Below, in pieces: positions 48,656 through 60,295 of a DNA stretch of 64,000 nucleotides. Each line of letters opens with the position of its first letter. Position 1 is the first letter of the stretch. The stretch is from Argyresthia goedartella (Eukaryota; Arthropoda; Insecta; Lepidoptera; Argyresthiidae): assembly GCA_949825045.1 (NCBI GenBank), contig OX463815.1:15741231-15805230 (forward strand), written 5' to 3'. The notes beneath the pieces were generated by a model. The model saw only the letters and a program-made list of their open reading frames with translations. It ran no database searches and had not been told where the DNA came from. Made by a program: the position numbers and the translations under genes.

Positions 48656-48998
48656 TGTAGCGCTCTTGGTGCTCCTAGGGATCCTATCACTAATGATGTA
48701 GTGCTTAATTGATAATTATAAATCATAACACTGGACTGGTTTGTTGTTACTGTTCAGTTTTATTTGATCTTTTAGTTATATACACTTTTTATAAAAGGGA
48801 TCCACAACTGGCTCGATAGCCATTACTCTAATCCTCACTATAATTTAGCTCAGACATTGGCCGAAGCCTACGGTGAAGTGTGTCACATTGACGTCCACAT
48901 CCAATCCTCTTTCTTTTTAAAACTACATATAACGTGACAGTGTCCAAGTGAACACCCACTCTAAAGAGGCCCTTATACAATATACAATTTACCTTACA
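48656..48998 (-). repeat. Gypsy 5' LTR, intact
   Basis: 343 bp from TGTAAGG to CGCTACA on the minus strand. It contains TATAAAAAG and AAATAAA. The primer site (TGGCGGAGGCGCC) begins two bases inside at about 48654; I cannot name the tRNA. GTAC duplication follows at 48999-49002. Confidence 0.9.
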
Positions 48999-49002
48999 GT
49001 AC

Positions 49003-50475
49003 TATGGGGGGACCTCCGGATGTAGTCCTGGTCGATTTGGAGTCGATTATTCGTGGTCTAGGAGTCTTAGGGCTACGACTTAACTCACAGAAATGTGAGT
49101 TATTCCCGTGCTCTGGAAATTTGGCACAAGGCTCAAGAGCGATGTTTGAACGTTTAGTGCCGAGGGCGAAGGTCCTTAATGAAATAGATTTCACCCTGTT
49201 GGGGACGCCCATATTTGTAGAAGGTGCACCGGGCGTTCTGCAAAGTAAGATGGAGGCCTTGGTTGGGGCTTTGCCACATCATAAGGAGCTTTCCGCAGTG
49301 GCCCTTATTATTCTGCGAAATTGTTTGTCCCAGCCGAGGTTAACATATTCTTTGCGAACGGCTCCGGTCTGGATGTGCAGAGGGGAGGCAGATTCATAAG
49401 ACCTAGCTTTGAAGAATATTTTGGAGACGATTTTGAATGTGAAGATGTCTCCCTCCCAGGGTCTCATCACTTCCTATCAGATTTGGTGGTCTCGGCATTC
49501 GTCGTCTATAGGGCACGGAACTCCCGGCTTTCTTGGCCTCTTCGCATGGGGTGGTTAAAACTTGTCACTCGAATTTTGAATATTAATGGTGACAATTTGA
49601 ACATTCCTTTTGCGGCCGAGGCTTTGCGGCTGTGGTAAGTCCGTTGCCCGGGGAGAGATGTGCCGGTGCAGCCTGGCGTGCAGCGTGCCTGGGATGAAGA
49701 CCTTTGCAGGTCATCCCTTGACGGGCTTCTGGCGCAGAGTACGGGAGCGGATCTTGCTCGCCTGCGTGCAGTCTCCCAGCCAGAGTATGGCACCTGACTG
49801 CATGCATTACTGTCTCCGCAGTTGGGCACCTTTTTGGACGACAACTCCCTGCGTGTGGCAGTGGCGCTTCGGTTAGGTTGCGACATCTGCGAACCACATC
49901 GCTGTGTTTGTGGTGCGGCGGTTGACTCGCTGGGGCGCCTTGGGCTGCACTGTGTCCGGAGTGCAGGGAGACTCTCTCGCCATCACTTAATTAACGACAT
50001 CGTCCGGAGAGCGCTTGTCTCTGCCAATATTCCGACGGTTCTAAAACCTCCGGGTTTGAGCCGCAGCGACGGGAAACGTACGGACGGTCTCACGTTAATA
50101 CCGTGGGAGAGAGGTCGTTGCCTATTGTGGGATGCGACCTGTGTATGCACGTACGCACCATCCCACATCAGCTCAACTATGGTAACCTCGGGTGCTGCTG
50201 CTGAGTCGGCAGCGCGGAAGAAATGCATTAAATACGCACAGCTAATGGGAAGTTATCTGTTTGTTCCTTTGGCCGTCGAGACCACAGGGGTGTGGGGTTC
50301 GCAGGGTAGGGCCTTCGTCAAGGACATTGGGCGTCGTTTGAGGGACCGAGGATTTGATCACCGCTCCGGATCGTTCCTGTCACAGAGGATCTCGCTAGCT
50401 GTGCAGCGCGGTGATGCTGCCAGTGTAATGGGCACGTTTGGTGCGGGCGTTTCTTGGGGCGGTTTATTTTTATAG
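49003..50475 (+). pseudogene. RLE LINE, second part: RT thumb, zinc knuckle, restriction-like endonuclease
   Basis: Resumes immediately after the GTAC duplication. 49004-49399 covers the RT end (LRLNSQKCELFPCSG, LTLLGTP-like FTLLGTPIF). The frame shifts near 49390 (piece 49321-49638), and two in-frame stops follow (about 49639 and 49790). 49822-50475 carries LRVAVALRLG, a Cys/His knuckle (CVCGAAVDSLGRLGLHC), an RHHLIND block, RTDG at about 50077, DATCV at 50131-50145 and KKCIKYAQL. The order RH-x-x-x-N, PD, D and K-x-x-K-Y matches the R2-type restriction-like nuclease. The usual Pro is Thr in this copy. It is inactive. Confidence 0.78.
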
Positions 50476-50620
50476 ATATATATTTTGTTTCTTATTTTTA
50501 GTTAGGATTTATGTCATTGTGTTTTATTGTAGTTTTAGGTACTAGACCTTACACTGTCTCCTTCAAGTTATGTATAGTTAATTTAATAAAAAATTACCTG
50601 TCCTCATCATAAAAAAAAAC

Positions 50621-51060
50621 TAGCTCTGCTGCAGCCACATCGGTGTTTTATCTGATATTACTAACCGCGTAAGCCACAGAACATAACCTAACAGCAAATG
50701 AGAAAAATTCAATGAGAAAAAAGTAGGGTCCTCCCTGCAATTTGCTATCATCAATGGTTATTCCAAGAAGCTTCGTGTGATTTACTAAGTCTAACGTGTT
50801 GCTGCCTAACACTAAACTGGTCTCAACTTGCCTTACATTTGGAAGTGAGAATTTGATACACTTGGTTTTACAGTGTATCGAATTATATAATAACTTAAGA
50901 ATAAATTATTAACTCTGAACCAATTCGAGGCTAAAGTTCACATCATTAAGATTATCAAAATCTTATTGCCTTTCAATCTAGAAGACCAATGAAGTATCTA
51001 GCAGTAGCAAACAAAACTATGTCAGTCAATTTCGCCAGCATAAAAATCTGGTCAGCTAAT
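50621..51060 (-). pseudogene. Relic of the 37625-43333 LINE family (RT C-terminal region)
   Basis: Aligns colinearly with about 38371-38775: GCAATTTACTATCAATGG-like text, TGGTTATTCCAAGAAGCTTC, CTCAACTTGCCTTACATTTG and AGTGAGAATTTGATACACTT. Many stops and indels. It forms the right flank of the RLE LINE insertion. Confidence 0.75.
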
Positions 51061-51093
51061 CCTAGATTGTACTATCTTTTATAATATTGCCAT

Positions 51094-51152
51094 ACGCTTC
51101 CGGAACAGCCTTAGAATGTTGCCATACCATCCTAAGGCAGTTCCGGAAGCGT
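51094..51152. repeat. Hairpin: 21-bp arms with one mismatch
   Basis: ACGCTTCCGGAACAGCCTTAG (51094-51114) pairs with 51132-51152, differing at one position, around a 17-nt loop. GC-rich within AT-rich sequence. Could be a small foldback element or a transcribed hairpin. Confidence 0.8.
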
Positions 51153-54100
51153 CGGCTTAATTAACTCTACTCATACATAATTTTCATTATTAAATATCTA
51201 ACAAGCCATCGATAGGTTGCTAAGAAACCTCAGGTGCCAATTGACACTTAGTAATTGCTTTTAATAACCGATAATCAATAGTGCAGTGGAAAAATCAATA
51301 CGAAACAATTTCGTTGGATAACATAAATAAATAAATATAGCGCGTAGCCTTTGGATATGATGTATGGACCTTACACTCGTCTTATTGACAATTGTATTTG
51401 AATACTGAATGAGCTCGATAATAGCGGTTGTAGGCTCAATGTTCTGTGGTTAGAGTCTCTTACAAGCGTTGAATGAGTCAGTGAACTATGGATTTTCATT
51501 ACGGTAACGGTTACCGCCCGGCGAGTATGCAAATTACTGTGAATGTAAGAGAAGATACGCTAAAACCCGTACAGGGCTTTTGTTTTACATTCAAGACTAG
51601 ATCAATATCGTTGAAAATTGTATAAATTTAATTACGCGTAACATCCAGCATAATGTATATCGTAGATCAGATTTTCTCTATGCAAATGATTTCTAGGTTC
51701 ATATAAAATTGTACTTACGCGGATATTCTCTGTTGTTATTTTCATATCTTTAAATAATGTTATCTTTTTGAATGAGACCGTTGTGATTTGTGTGTGAATT
51801 AATTAGTGTATAGATGGCCGAGGCGTTTATGTTGATGTGAACTAGTTGTAGGTGACAGCGGATTTTTGTTTTTAAAAACTGCAATAAGAAACAAAATAAC
51901 AATAAACATCGCCTTCGACTAACTTTCTGAAGTGAATAATAGTGAATAACTTCTTTTGCCGTGATCCGACAATCGAAAAGTATATGAAAAGGGGGGACAA
52001 ACCCATTAGCTACTAGACAGTTGTAAAGATAAATTTTAAAATGAATTAGATAAGGTCGCTTATAGAATAACAATAATTTTACAAAAGGTTGTTTACATTA
52101 CAATAAATAATAAATATTTTATTTGTCAAAAATTCATTCCACTCGGGGCGAATATATTTTAAACTTGTCGTAATTATTTTTCATTTTTCGGTTTGGGGTT
52201 GAGAGTGACTTACTCTAAAGATATTACATTTGTTACTATTAGTTACATTTAAAGATGTTATATTAGTATTTCTTGTTGAACACCACTGTAATTAATTTAT
52301 TTATTCATCAATCACTTTTTTGCGATCAGTACGTTGTGCGAAAATATTCACATCAATATGGGATATTACACTTATACTCGATAGCACTAATAGAAGAAGA
52401 CGGATTTATGAAAGAATCGTCACACCATTTCCCATACGAGGCAGCATAGGAATAATTGTGCCCACGTATATCTCGCTATTCGATATTATTTTTTCCTGAC
52501 AGGGGACTAGCACTTTGCCATAGTTATGAAGGTGTCGTCACGATGTTTCACATCACCTTTAGAACGTCATTATAATGTAGCTAATTTATTTACAGTGTAC
52601 TACTGTTAGTATAGTCTGCGGCCTTACTAATAAAAAAAATATTCACTGTTTAATTTATACACTGTTTTGTCCTTTTCCTACGTCGAGTAAATGTCAAATG
52701 CCAAAGCAAGTCAAACATTGTATAAGTTATTCAGTGAATAAGTTATTTTATTAGCAAGACCGTGTGCTTTTACGGATAAACCATGCCTGTTATATTGTTG
52801 CACAAGTCTAGATACGAAATATAAAATATATTTATTTTTCATTGTTGCAACAACAGTGCTTAAAAAACCAGGCATAGTTGATTGTTTTTAAAATGTAAAA
52901 CGTTGTCCTGTGTAACAATGCGTTGGTAGTACGCAGAAGGAGCACTGGCCACTATACGCGGAGACCTGTAGTGTAGAGTAGTAGCCAGTGAGACCGTCAT
53001 ACGAACACTCCATTTATCTATTACGTAAGTAAACGATAGTACGATACGAACGGTACAAAAACAATGAAAAATGAGGGTACTTAAAAATAAAAGAAAGTAA
53101 GTGAGCTTAGTAATTTTGTTCTGGTTCTGGATACTCCTTTACCATAAAATTGCTCCCTTTCGTGCAAAATTAACCTCTCCTTTCCCGGGAGTTCGAGACG
53201 TCAAAAACGACAAATACCGGAGTGTTTTTGAGCGTGCGGGCTGCGCGGCACTTGACTAATATATCAAGTGATTCTGTTGGAATGGTAACACTTAGAATTA
53301 TGGGAGTTATATATCTGAGTAGCTAATGAAACCCTCTTTTCCACAATGTGTAGAAAATGTCACTGTGACCTTAGTTTATTTTTGTACTGGTATGAGAAAC
53401 ACAGACTTCTATGAAAATGCTCCCTCTCGACACAAATCTAGCCGACATCAGAAAATTATCAACAACATGTACATGTTGTTTGATACCTACGTAATCTACA
53501 CAAAATAACATTTTCAAAACAATAAAAACATTAGGGTGTTCTTATAGAAACTTTCGAATATTTCAGCGTTTCAAATTTTCATAAAATACGGAAAGTAAAC
53601 TGACGCATCGCGCGAATTATGCAAATCTTGTGAAATTATTTGTGAAGAGACTAGACTACCTAGCGTTATATTTCTTAGTTCCTAGGATAGGTAATTTATT
53701 CAATAAGAGGAAAACAAGTGGTATTTGCCACTAAATCATAAATGATAAGTGTGAGGACGCCATATCTCGCAAGGAAAGTATAAAATAGGTAGAAATCAAC
53801 ACTTTGTACTATTATTGAATTTATAGGCAATAGGTGATACTCATCAATTAGTGGTTCTAAGTAGAAGACAAACTAGGCTTTCTAACAGTGTATCGTACTA
53901 TGTACCTTTTCATACAAAAATAATTCAAAATCATGCATGTTATTTCGTGTCACGGTGTGTTGTTTCTGGGCTTTCTCAAGGTCACGGCAGGTGTACGATA
54001 TGCGTTTATACAGAGTGTGCAAAGATGGAACGAAGAAAATGTTTCGCCGTGATTTGATTCTAGGTAAAATAGCTAAACTGGTGTTTCGTTCGTGTAGGTA

Positions 54101-54225
54101 TGGTGTAAGTTTGAGTTAACTAGTATTTAGTTGTTATGTGTATATGAAGTGTTTCCACGCGGCTCCGTTCACGCGCAAGTACAGATACCTACTGTTCTTA
54201 CAAAGTGTAATATTGTGTAATATTG
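51153..54225. other. Three-kb spacer, no supported gene
   Basis: AT-rich, with short ORFs only. I found no domain, TIR or LTR. Confidence 0.45.
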
Positions 54226-54391
54226 TGTTAACTAGTGTTATGCGAGATCAGATATGTACTTTTGACAATTTAGTGTAAGATTGCACAAATATGTAAAAAA
54301 TAAACAATTATTTGAAATGTGTAATTAGTAATTAGCTACCACCTACCTAATGTGTAATTGTGTAATTAGGTTTTGGAAAAATAAAAAAGAA

Positions 54392-54619
54392 CAAAAATTT
54401 ATATAGTTATATATTCACATTCTTTATTGCCCTGTGCATAAAAATGTACTTAAAAGAAATTTTATAACAACAGGCGAGCTTATCTCTAAAAAGATATTTC
54501 TTCCAGCAAAATTTATATAGTTATATATTCATATTCTTTATTGCCCTGTGCATAAAAATGTACTTAAAAGAAATTTTATAACAACAGGCGAGCTTATCTC
54601 TAAAAAGATATTTCTTCCA
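54392..54619. repeat. 114-bp tandem duplication
   Basis: Two units that differ at very few bases (TTCACATTC versus TTCATATTC), each containing GGCGAGCTTATCTCTAAAAA and ATATTTCTTCCAGCA. From memory the unit resembles the 3' end of a lepidopteran CR1/Zenon-type LINE. Confidence 0.8.
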
Positions 54620-54861
54620 GCAAACCTGGGCGAGACATAATTGTTTAAAAAACAGGACAGTACTAATGCACAATGAAACTGTATACATTATATTTACACA
54701 CACACACGAGTACACAATTATGGAAAAGTAGTAAACAGTAAGTAAGTAGGTAAACAATTCTATACAAGTTCTTAGATAGTTGTTTGACTGATATTTGTAA
54801 CTTTTACCGTATAAAAAATGGAATAAAGTACACAATTACGGAAAAATGAAAAAGAATTTTG

Positions 54862-55129
54862 TTGCAACTGTTAAAGTAAACAATTTCTATACAAGTTATA
54901 AGATAGTTAGGTAGTTGGCCACAAATAGAAATTGTTATTTACACAAACGCATAAATATTAGACACATAAAAATTCCACACAAAAAGATAGAAACATTGCA
55001 ACTGTTAAAGTAAACAATTTCTATACAAGTTATAAGATAGTTAGGTAGTTGGCCACAAATAGAAATTGTTATTTACACAAACACATAAACATTAGACACA
55101 TACACACATAAAAATTACACACAAAAAGA
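54862..55129. repeat. 134-bp tandem duplication with a third worn unit
   Basis: Units at 54862-54995 and 54996-55129 share TTGCAACTGTTAAAGTAAAC and TAGGTAGTTGGCCACAAATA. An eroded unit lies at about 54715-54790 (GGTAAACAATTCTATACAAG). Confidence 0.8.
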
Positions 55130-55589
55130 TAGAAACATCCGGATCGCTAACGCTATGAAGGAGGAGAATTACAATCACACACTGATGGCTGATTTAGATG
55201 TGTCTAGCAAGACATAAATGCCCACAGGAGTCATTGAGCGATTTTATCTCAGCAGGGACGTGTGCCCTTTTGCGATTAATGTCCCAATGACATCAGTAGC
55301 ACGGGATTTGAGGTACCTCGTCAAGGGCATTTGGTTATATCAATTGTCCATGAAAGCGATTGCGACTCATCAACTTCCTGAAGGCAGGCATTCCCAACAC
55401 ACCAGTCTTCCACCAGTTTGATGCTGCAACGTGGAAGTTATATGATATGGCATATTTTAGTAGTTTTAGTTACCCACTCAAGCAAGCGATACACCCGACC
55501 GAAACCGGTCCAAAGCGAGGTGTGCGTAGTTTTAAAACCCCTATTACAGAGACATATTAACCTGCCATCAGTACACAGTCAGATATCAG

Positions 55590-56132
55590 TCAGTAGGCAT
55601 GCCGGCAGCGCCTTGATGTCGACGGCTGCGGGAAGGAGTCGCCCTCGCTCCCGCTCCGGCCCAGAGAAGCTGGTTGCTTCACCATCTATAACATAAATAA
55701 AATAGGCAAATTAAATATAAACAAAATACCAGACTGGCAGTCAGTGACATTCGCAGTATAATTATTTGTGTCCTTTTAGTATAAAACTTCACATTTCCCA
55801 GGTAAATATTTAATTATACTTGGTAAAACTATATTCAGACCGTTTAGGCTGCTGAATGGAACAAATTAATGGATATGTATATATATAAATATAAAAGGAA
55901 ACGAAGCCAAAACGATGCGAGTGAAATTTCAATTATTTACCTTCATCCGACCGGAGCGGGAGCGCACATACACCAGCTTCTCATCGGATAGAATGCGCAC
56001 CGGCGGCGACCGACGCGCAAGCTGGGCATGATAGTCATGATCCATTCTGAAAAAAGTAGCTAAGGCATTAGGATCAAAACGTACACTCTGTGCACTTTTA
56101 CAAATTTGTGTAAATTTGCATTTTTTTGTCAT
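55590..56132 (-). CDS. Two-exon ORF of 95 codons, function unknown
   Basis: Exon 1 (55941-56132) starts at an ATG just inside the right inverted repeat and encodes 64 residues: a Lys/Cys-rich start (TKKCKFTQICKSAQ), RFDPNALATFFRMDHDYHAQ, and a basic RSRSGRMK end. The donor is AAG|GTAAAT and the acceptor TTATGTTATAG|ATG. The intron (55686-55940, 255 bp) is in phase 0. Exon 2 (55590-55685) adds 31 residues rich in Ser, Arg and Pro and then TGA. Matching phase and consensus sites support splicing. I do not recognise the protein. It may be a transposon gene fragment. Confidence 0.38.
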
Positions 56133-56210
56133 TTTACACTAAATTGTCAAAAGTACATATCTGAACTTGCAGGCAAACGAATCCGCCTAAAAAGACAAGT
56201 TAACACAATA

Positions 56211-57639
56211 TGACACAAATTTGTTATTTTTTTATTTTATTTTTATTTTTATTTTTTTATTTTGATATTTTCACTTGGGCATCGTGTAGGGTGTCTTACG
56301 AGCATAATTTTATGTCATATGCATGTTTTCCCTAGGACCAATATTTATAGAGATATCGATATTACAAACATAATATGACGTATATCTCGAAATCGGTGAG
56401 GTGCACGAGGAAAATATTTATAACCAAAAGTGATAGCAAAAAGCAGCACTACACGATTCCGAAGCAAAAAATAACAGTCAAAAAAAATATTTTTTAACAC
56501 AATTTTTAACACAATTTTTCTAAGTCGCTGGATGCTGGATTTTTCCATTGATAAAAAAAAGGGGCTTCCGCCCCCTTATCGACACTGAACTCCAATCATA
56601 AACCCGCGGAACCTTTGATATGGAAACCCCAATCATCACATCACCCCGAAACCTATGATATGGAGTTTCACCGAATATGACTGAAAACACCCGCACCCTG
56701 TAGTGAGATTCTGTCTGTGTGTGAGTAAAATGGCGTCGCGGAATGCTTATGTGTGCGTGTGAAGCATGTGAATTGGATGCCTGATCACGTTTCTGACGGA
56801 AAATCAGCAAATTGGTACATTATTTTGATAAAGAAACCTATAAAAATGGATTCCTTATAAGATTTCCAATAAGATATGTGTATTTTTTATTGAAATCTAA
56901 CTGTATTTCTCATTGGAATTACAAATAGCATTGGGGGGAATCCGTCTGGTTGCATGACGTATCATGTAAATTTGCCGATTTTCTGGACATCTTGATGAAT
57001 TTTACTATGATTTGTGGTTTGTTTATCGCAAATAGAGTTGCAAATATGAATAAAACAAATACTTACCTCAATTCACCAAAAAAACCACACTTTTCTCTCA
57101 ATAAAATTTCACCACCACATACGTTGGGAGCGTCCGGAAGAAAGTGATTTTCAAAACGCGGTTGAATTATTTTTTTCTACGGAAAAGCATAAACTAGCAC
57201 ACAGACCATAAAGTTTGTCTAATTGGGTGTCCACACATGATCGAACCGTAAAAATTGGTCCAACCGTTGGATAAAAAATACCGGTTTCAAAAATATTAGT
57301 CATCCCGCTGCTTATGCTGACAGCGGTACATAGAGTGATCGGGGCCGCGCTGCTTATGCTGACGGCGGGAAAGGAGAGGTTAAGCACGTCTTACAGCTAA
57401 AATCAAAATAATCACAAAAATATTTTATTCGAATTAAGATTTTTACAAATTATTTTTTGACATCAAAGCTTTAATGGATGGCACGTTCACTACCAGTATA
57501 CGTATCTTTTGTACTTTTATTTTAATTATATAAATAATCATACATAAGTCATAATTACAATCTATTCCACTGATTTGGAACAACAGTTGACCAGACCTTT
57601 TATCATCTAAGTAATCATTTATCGTATAGTAGTCAAAAC
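56211..57639. other. Spacer, no supported gene
   Basis: AT-rich. CGCTGCTTATGCTGACAGCG occurs at about 57305 and nearly again at 57351. Short ORFs lack domains. Confidence 0.4.
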
Positions 57640-60000
57640 AAATTTTTAATTTTAGTTTTAATTTGGGAATCGGACAGACTTACAATATCATCTGGTATTT
57701 TATTATAGAAGCGAATACAGTTCCCCATGAATGAATTGTTTACTGATCGAAATCGGTTGGACCACTTATTGTCAGAATTCTAAGGAAATAGCGTTTTGTT
57801 CTTCCGGACATACAATATGTTTTCAAATATGTACTGTGAGGATACCGCGAGTACATCATTTTTTTTAAACAATTCTCTAAGGGAATCGTGACCACGCAAT
57901 TTATATATGGAACGTATCGCCCTCTTCTGTAACACAAAGATGCTATTTATGTTAGCAGCTTGACGCTAAAATAAAATTCCGTAAGACATAATGCTATGAA
58001 AATAACTGAAATATAAAAGTCTGGCAGTAGCAACGTCAGCAATAAAAATACATTTTGTTTTCTTGGGATTCAACTTTAAATTACACTGACGAGCAATGAA
58101 AAAGTTCCAGTGCCATAGCACCAAATGACTCCTAAACGGGAAAGGCTAGCTTAATGACGCCGTCTGCAATATTGAAGTACATTTAACAGCGCATCAGAAT
58201 ATTACCAATTGAAAACGTAAATATTGTGTTCAAATCAAAAGGTTCTATGTCTTGGGAGATATTAAGGTGTTTGTTGGCATTTTGTGGGTGGAACTATTTC
58301 ATTGCTCTTCAGTGAATTTGTCGTAGACCAGTCATGGATCTGGGAAGGAATGTCATTTACTTCGTCTATATCTTGATTATGTCAACTAACTTTGAAAATT
58401 AGAGAAGTATCATCTGCAAATAACACTACCCTAGACAGGTTTTGTACCATAAAAGACAGATCATTTATATACACTTAAAATAGGAACGATCCAAAAATTG
58501 AGCCCTGTGGCATGCAGATTTTGACTGTAGATCCCAGTGACATCATGCTTTTATTTGAAATATATGAATTCTATTTTCTAAATATAAACTGATCAAATTT
58601 AGGGCTCCCGTTTCTAACTCCATAATGTTTCATCTTTATTAGCAGCGAATCGTGCTCGACACAATCGAACGCTTTAGATAAGTCACAGAACATCCCAATA
58701 GCATCCTGCGACTACTATTAAGCCCCGTACATGTGATGTAGGAGAGCAACTGCAGCGTCGGTGGTCGAACGCCCATTAGTAAACCTGAACTGTTGATTAT
58801 GGAGTAGATGGTTCAGATAAACATGAGACAGACAGCATTTGATTAAGTATTATCCTTTCAATTTTTTTACTGTGTACCGGAAGTATAGACACTGGCCTGA
58901 AATTACCGGGATCCTTTTCACCTCCAGACTCAAATAAAGGTATAATTTTACTATGTTTAATTAAATCTGGAAAAACATCCTGATCAACACAATAATTGAA
59001 TAAAAATGCTAGGTAAGGTGCCAGAGTTTCAATTATAGAACTACACAACTTAACGGACATACCAAATAAATCTTCAGTATTTGTTTGGCTTTAATTCCTT
59101 AAAAGTTTTAATCACTACCTGCGGGGTTATATGCCTAAACGGCTGTCCGCGCTGGTGCAGCTGCCGAGTCTGCCGCAAGACCTCTAAAGTATGCCGCACT
59201 CACGGAAAACTACATCTTTGTGCCTCTTGCGCTCGAGACCACTGGGGTTTGGGGGTCACAAGGGAAAATATTTGTTAAGGATCTGGGGCGCAGTCTAAGG
59301 GATAGAGGTTTTGACTACCGCTCTGGGGCATTCCTGATGCTAAGGATCTCCCTGGCTGTGCAGCGGGGAAATGCTGCCAGCGTCATGGGAACCTTAGCCT
59401 CGGCAATGTCCCGGGGTGGTTTATTCGCGTAGTTGTTTCTTTTTGTGTTTTTATTTTATTTTTAATTCATATTTGTATAATAATAATATTAACTTTATAT
59501 GAACATTTATGAATTTTTTGTAATATTTAAAAAAATATACACCATAAATTGTATGTTTTACTGAAAAAAAATGCCTAAACTCAAATGCACTCGGGCACCT
59601 TTGAGCATTAGCATTTAGCAGATCGCGAGCATAAGAAGGTGAGGAACTAATCAGCTGTAGTTTTTATTGGAATGTTTGTGAAAAATGTTTCAAATTCTTG
59701 AGCAATATCTTCATCTGCAGCAATGATACCACTAACTGTTTTTAATGAATGTCTGTTGTCGTATAGTTTAGTTTTTCCCGTTTCGCAGTTTATTACCTTC
59801 TAATTCGTCTTAACAACATTATAAGCCGAAACTATTTTGTTTTTAATATATTTGAAGTTTGCTACTGCACAAACCTTTTTAAAAGTTTTTCAAAAAGTTC
59901 TAAAATATTCATTGAACGTTTCACTATGATTATAAGCCTTTTCAGCATATAATTCAAATAACCTATCTCTACTAATGCGAATTTGTAGCGCCTATGATGT
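57640..60000 (-). pseudogene. Relic of the 37625-43333 LINE family, interrupted by an RLE LINE copy
   Basis: ORF 58797-59060 encodes RT text (HSKIIPLFESGG, GNFRPVSILPVHSKKIERI) closely matching 39100-39330 of the intact LINE. Sequence at 57660-58790 matches its RT C-terminus and 3' region, and 59640-60000 matches 39540-39900. Stops and indels are frequent. A 430-bp RLE LINE insertion sits at 59141-59570. Inactive. Confidence 0.8.
59141..59570 (+). mobile_element. 3'-terminal copy of the RLE LINE with 10-bp target duplication
   Basis: Encodes the last part of the restriction-like endonuclease region (AAAESAARPLKYAALTENY, then PLALETTGVWGSQGKIFVKD, ending SMSRGGLFA-like text), clearly the same family as 49822-50475. 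A 3' UTR and A-rich end follow. ATGCCTAAAC flanks it at 59131-59140 and 59571-59580. Confidence 0.88.
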
Positions 60001-60295
60001 ACTATAGAAACTACTTTTTTATAGCGCCCTCATGCACGGAACTAATTAAGCTGAAGCTAATACACTCTAATCCCCAATCGGAAATTATAGCTTATTAGAA
60101 AAGTAGCAACGATGTCGAAAAGTTATCTATAAGGTAAATCTATAGCATGTCATAAGTAAACATAATTAGTTGTACGGAGAAGCCAATTAACTTCTCAACG
60201 AGGGGCAACGGATATTAATAAAAAGCCTGTCAATCTGACGTTAAAAAACATATATCTATAAATTGTGCTAATACGATTTTTTACATAACATAACA

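Larger units (their letters stand above)
37424..48998 (-). mobile_element. Ty3/gypsy LTR retrotransposon inserted in the RLE LINE
   Basis: Minus-strand element with TG...CA LTRs of 343 bp. The 4-bp duplication GTAC flanks it at 37420-37423 and 48999-49002. Gag, protease, RT, RNase H and integrase remnants lie between 44906 and 48373. Its 3' LTR was later split by a LINE (37625-43333). The LTRs differ at roughly seven positions by eye, about 2 percent, so it is older than the errantivirus at 4398. No env is visible. Frameshifts and loss of the integrase core make it defective. Confidence 0.9.
36716..50620 (+). mobile_element. RLE-type LINE, 5'-truncated, split by a nested gypsy element
   Basis: Coding pieces at 36731-37423 and 49003-50475 form one plus-strand polyprotein order once the intervening 37424-48998 element and its GTAC duplication are discounted. 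It carries RT in the first part and a zinc-knuckle plus restriction-like endonuclease in the second. The 3' end has a short poly(A) (50609-50618) and an AATAAA-like signal. Flanking sequence at 50621-51060 is a relic of the 37625-43333 LINE family. A short match at about 36700-36735 (TTTTCGTAAATAAATTGAC) suggests the left flank is too. Confidence 0.8.
54226..56210. repeat. Segment bounded by inverted repeats
   Basis: A perfect 31-bp inverted repeat pairs 54248-54278 with 56134-56164. Weaker pairing extends outward (GTTAACTAGTG-like against ACAAGTTAACACAATAT) and inward (CACAAATATGTAAAA against ACAAATTTGTAAAA). Inside are two tandem-repeat blocks and a two-exon ORF. No target duplication was found, so it may be a foldback transposon or a duplicated, inverted gene end. 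Confidence 0.6.

Noticed and set aside
54392..55129. CRISPR-like array
   Set aside because: Units are 114 and 134 bp, in direct head-to-tail duplication with no unique spacers, in a eukaryotic context.
55150..55560. Possible piggyBac transposase scrap on the minus strand
   Set aside because: A short stretch (CPLTRYLKSRATDVIGT) is suggestive, but it needs frameshifts on both sides and lacks other family motifs.
57304..57371. Twice-repeated CGCTGCTTATGCTGAC motif
   Set aside because: Only two short copies with no flanking structure, so no element or regulatory call is justified.
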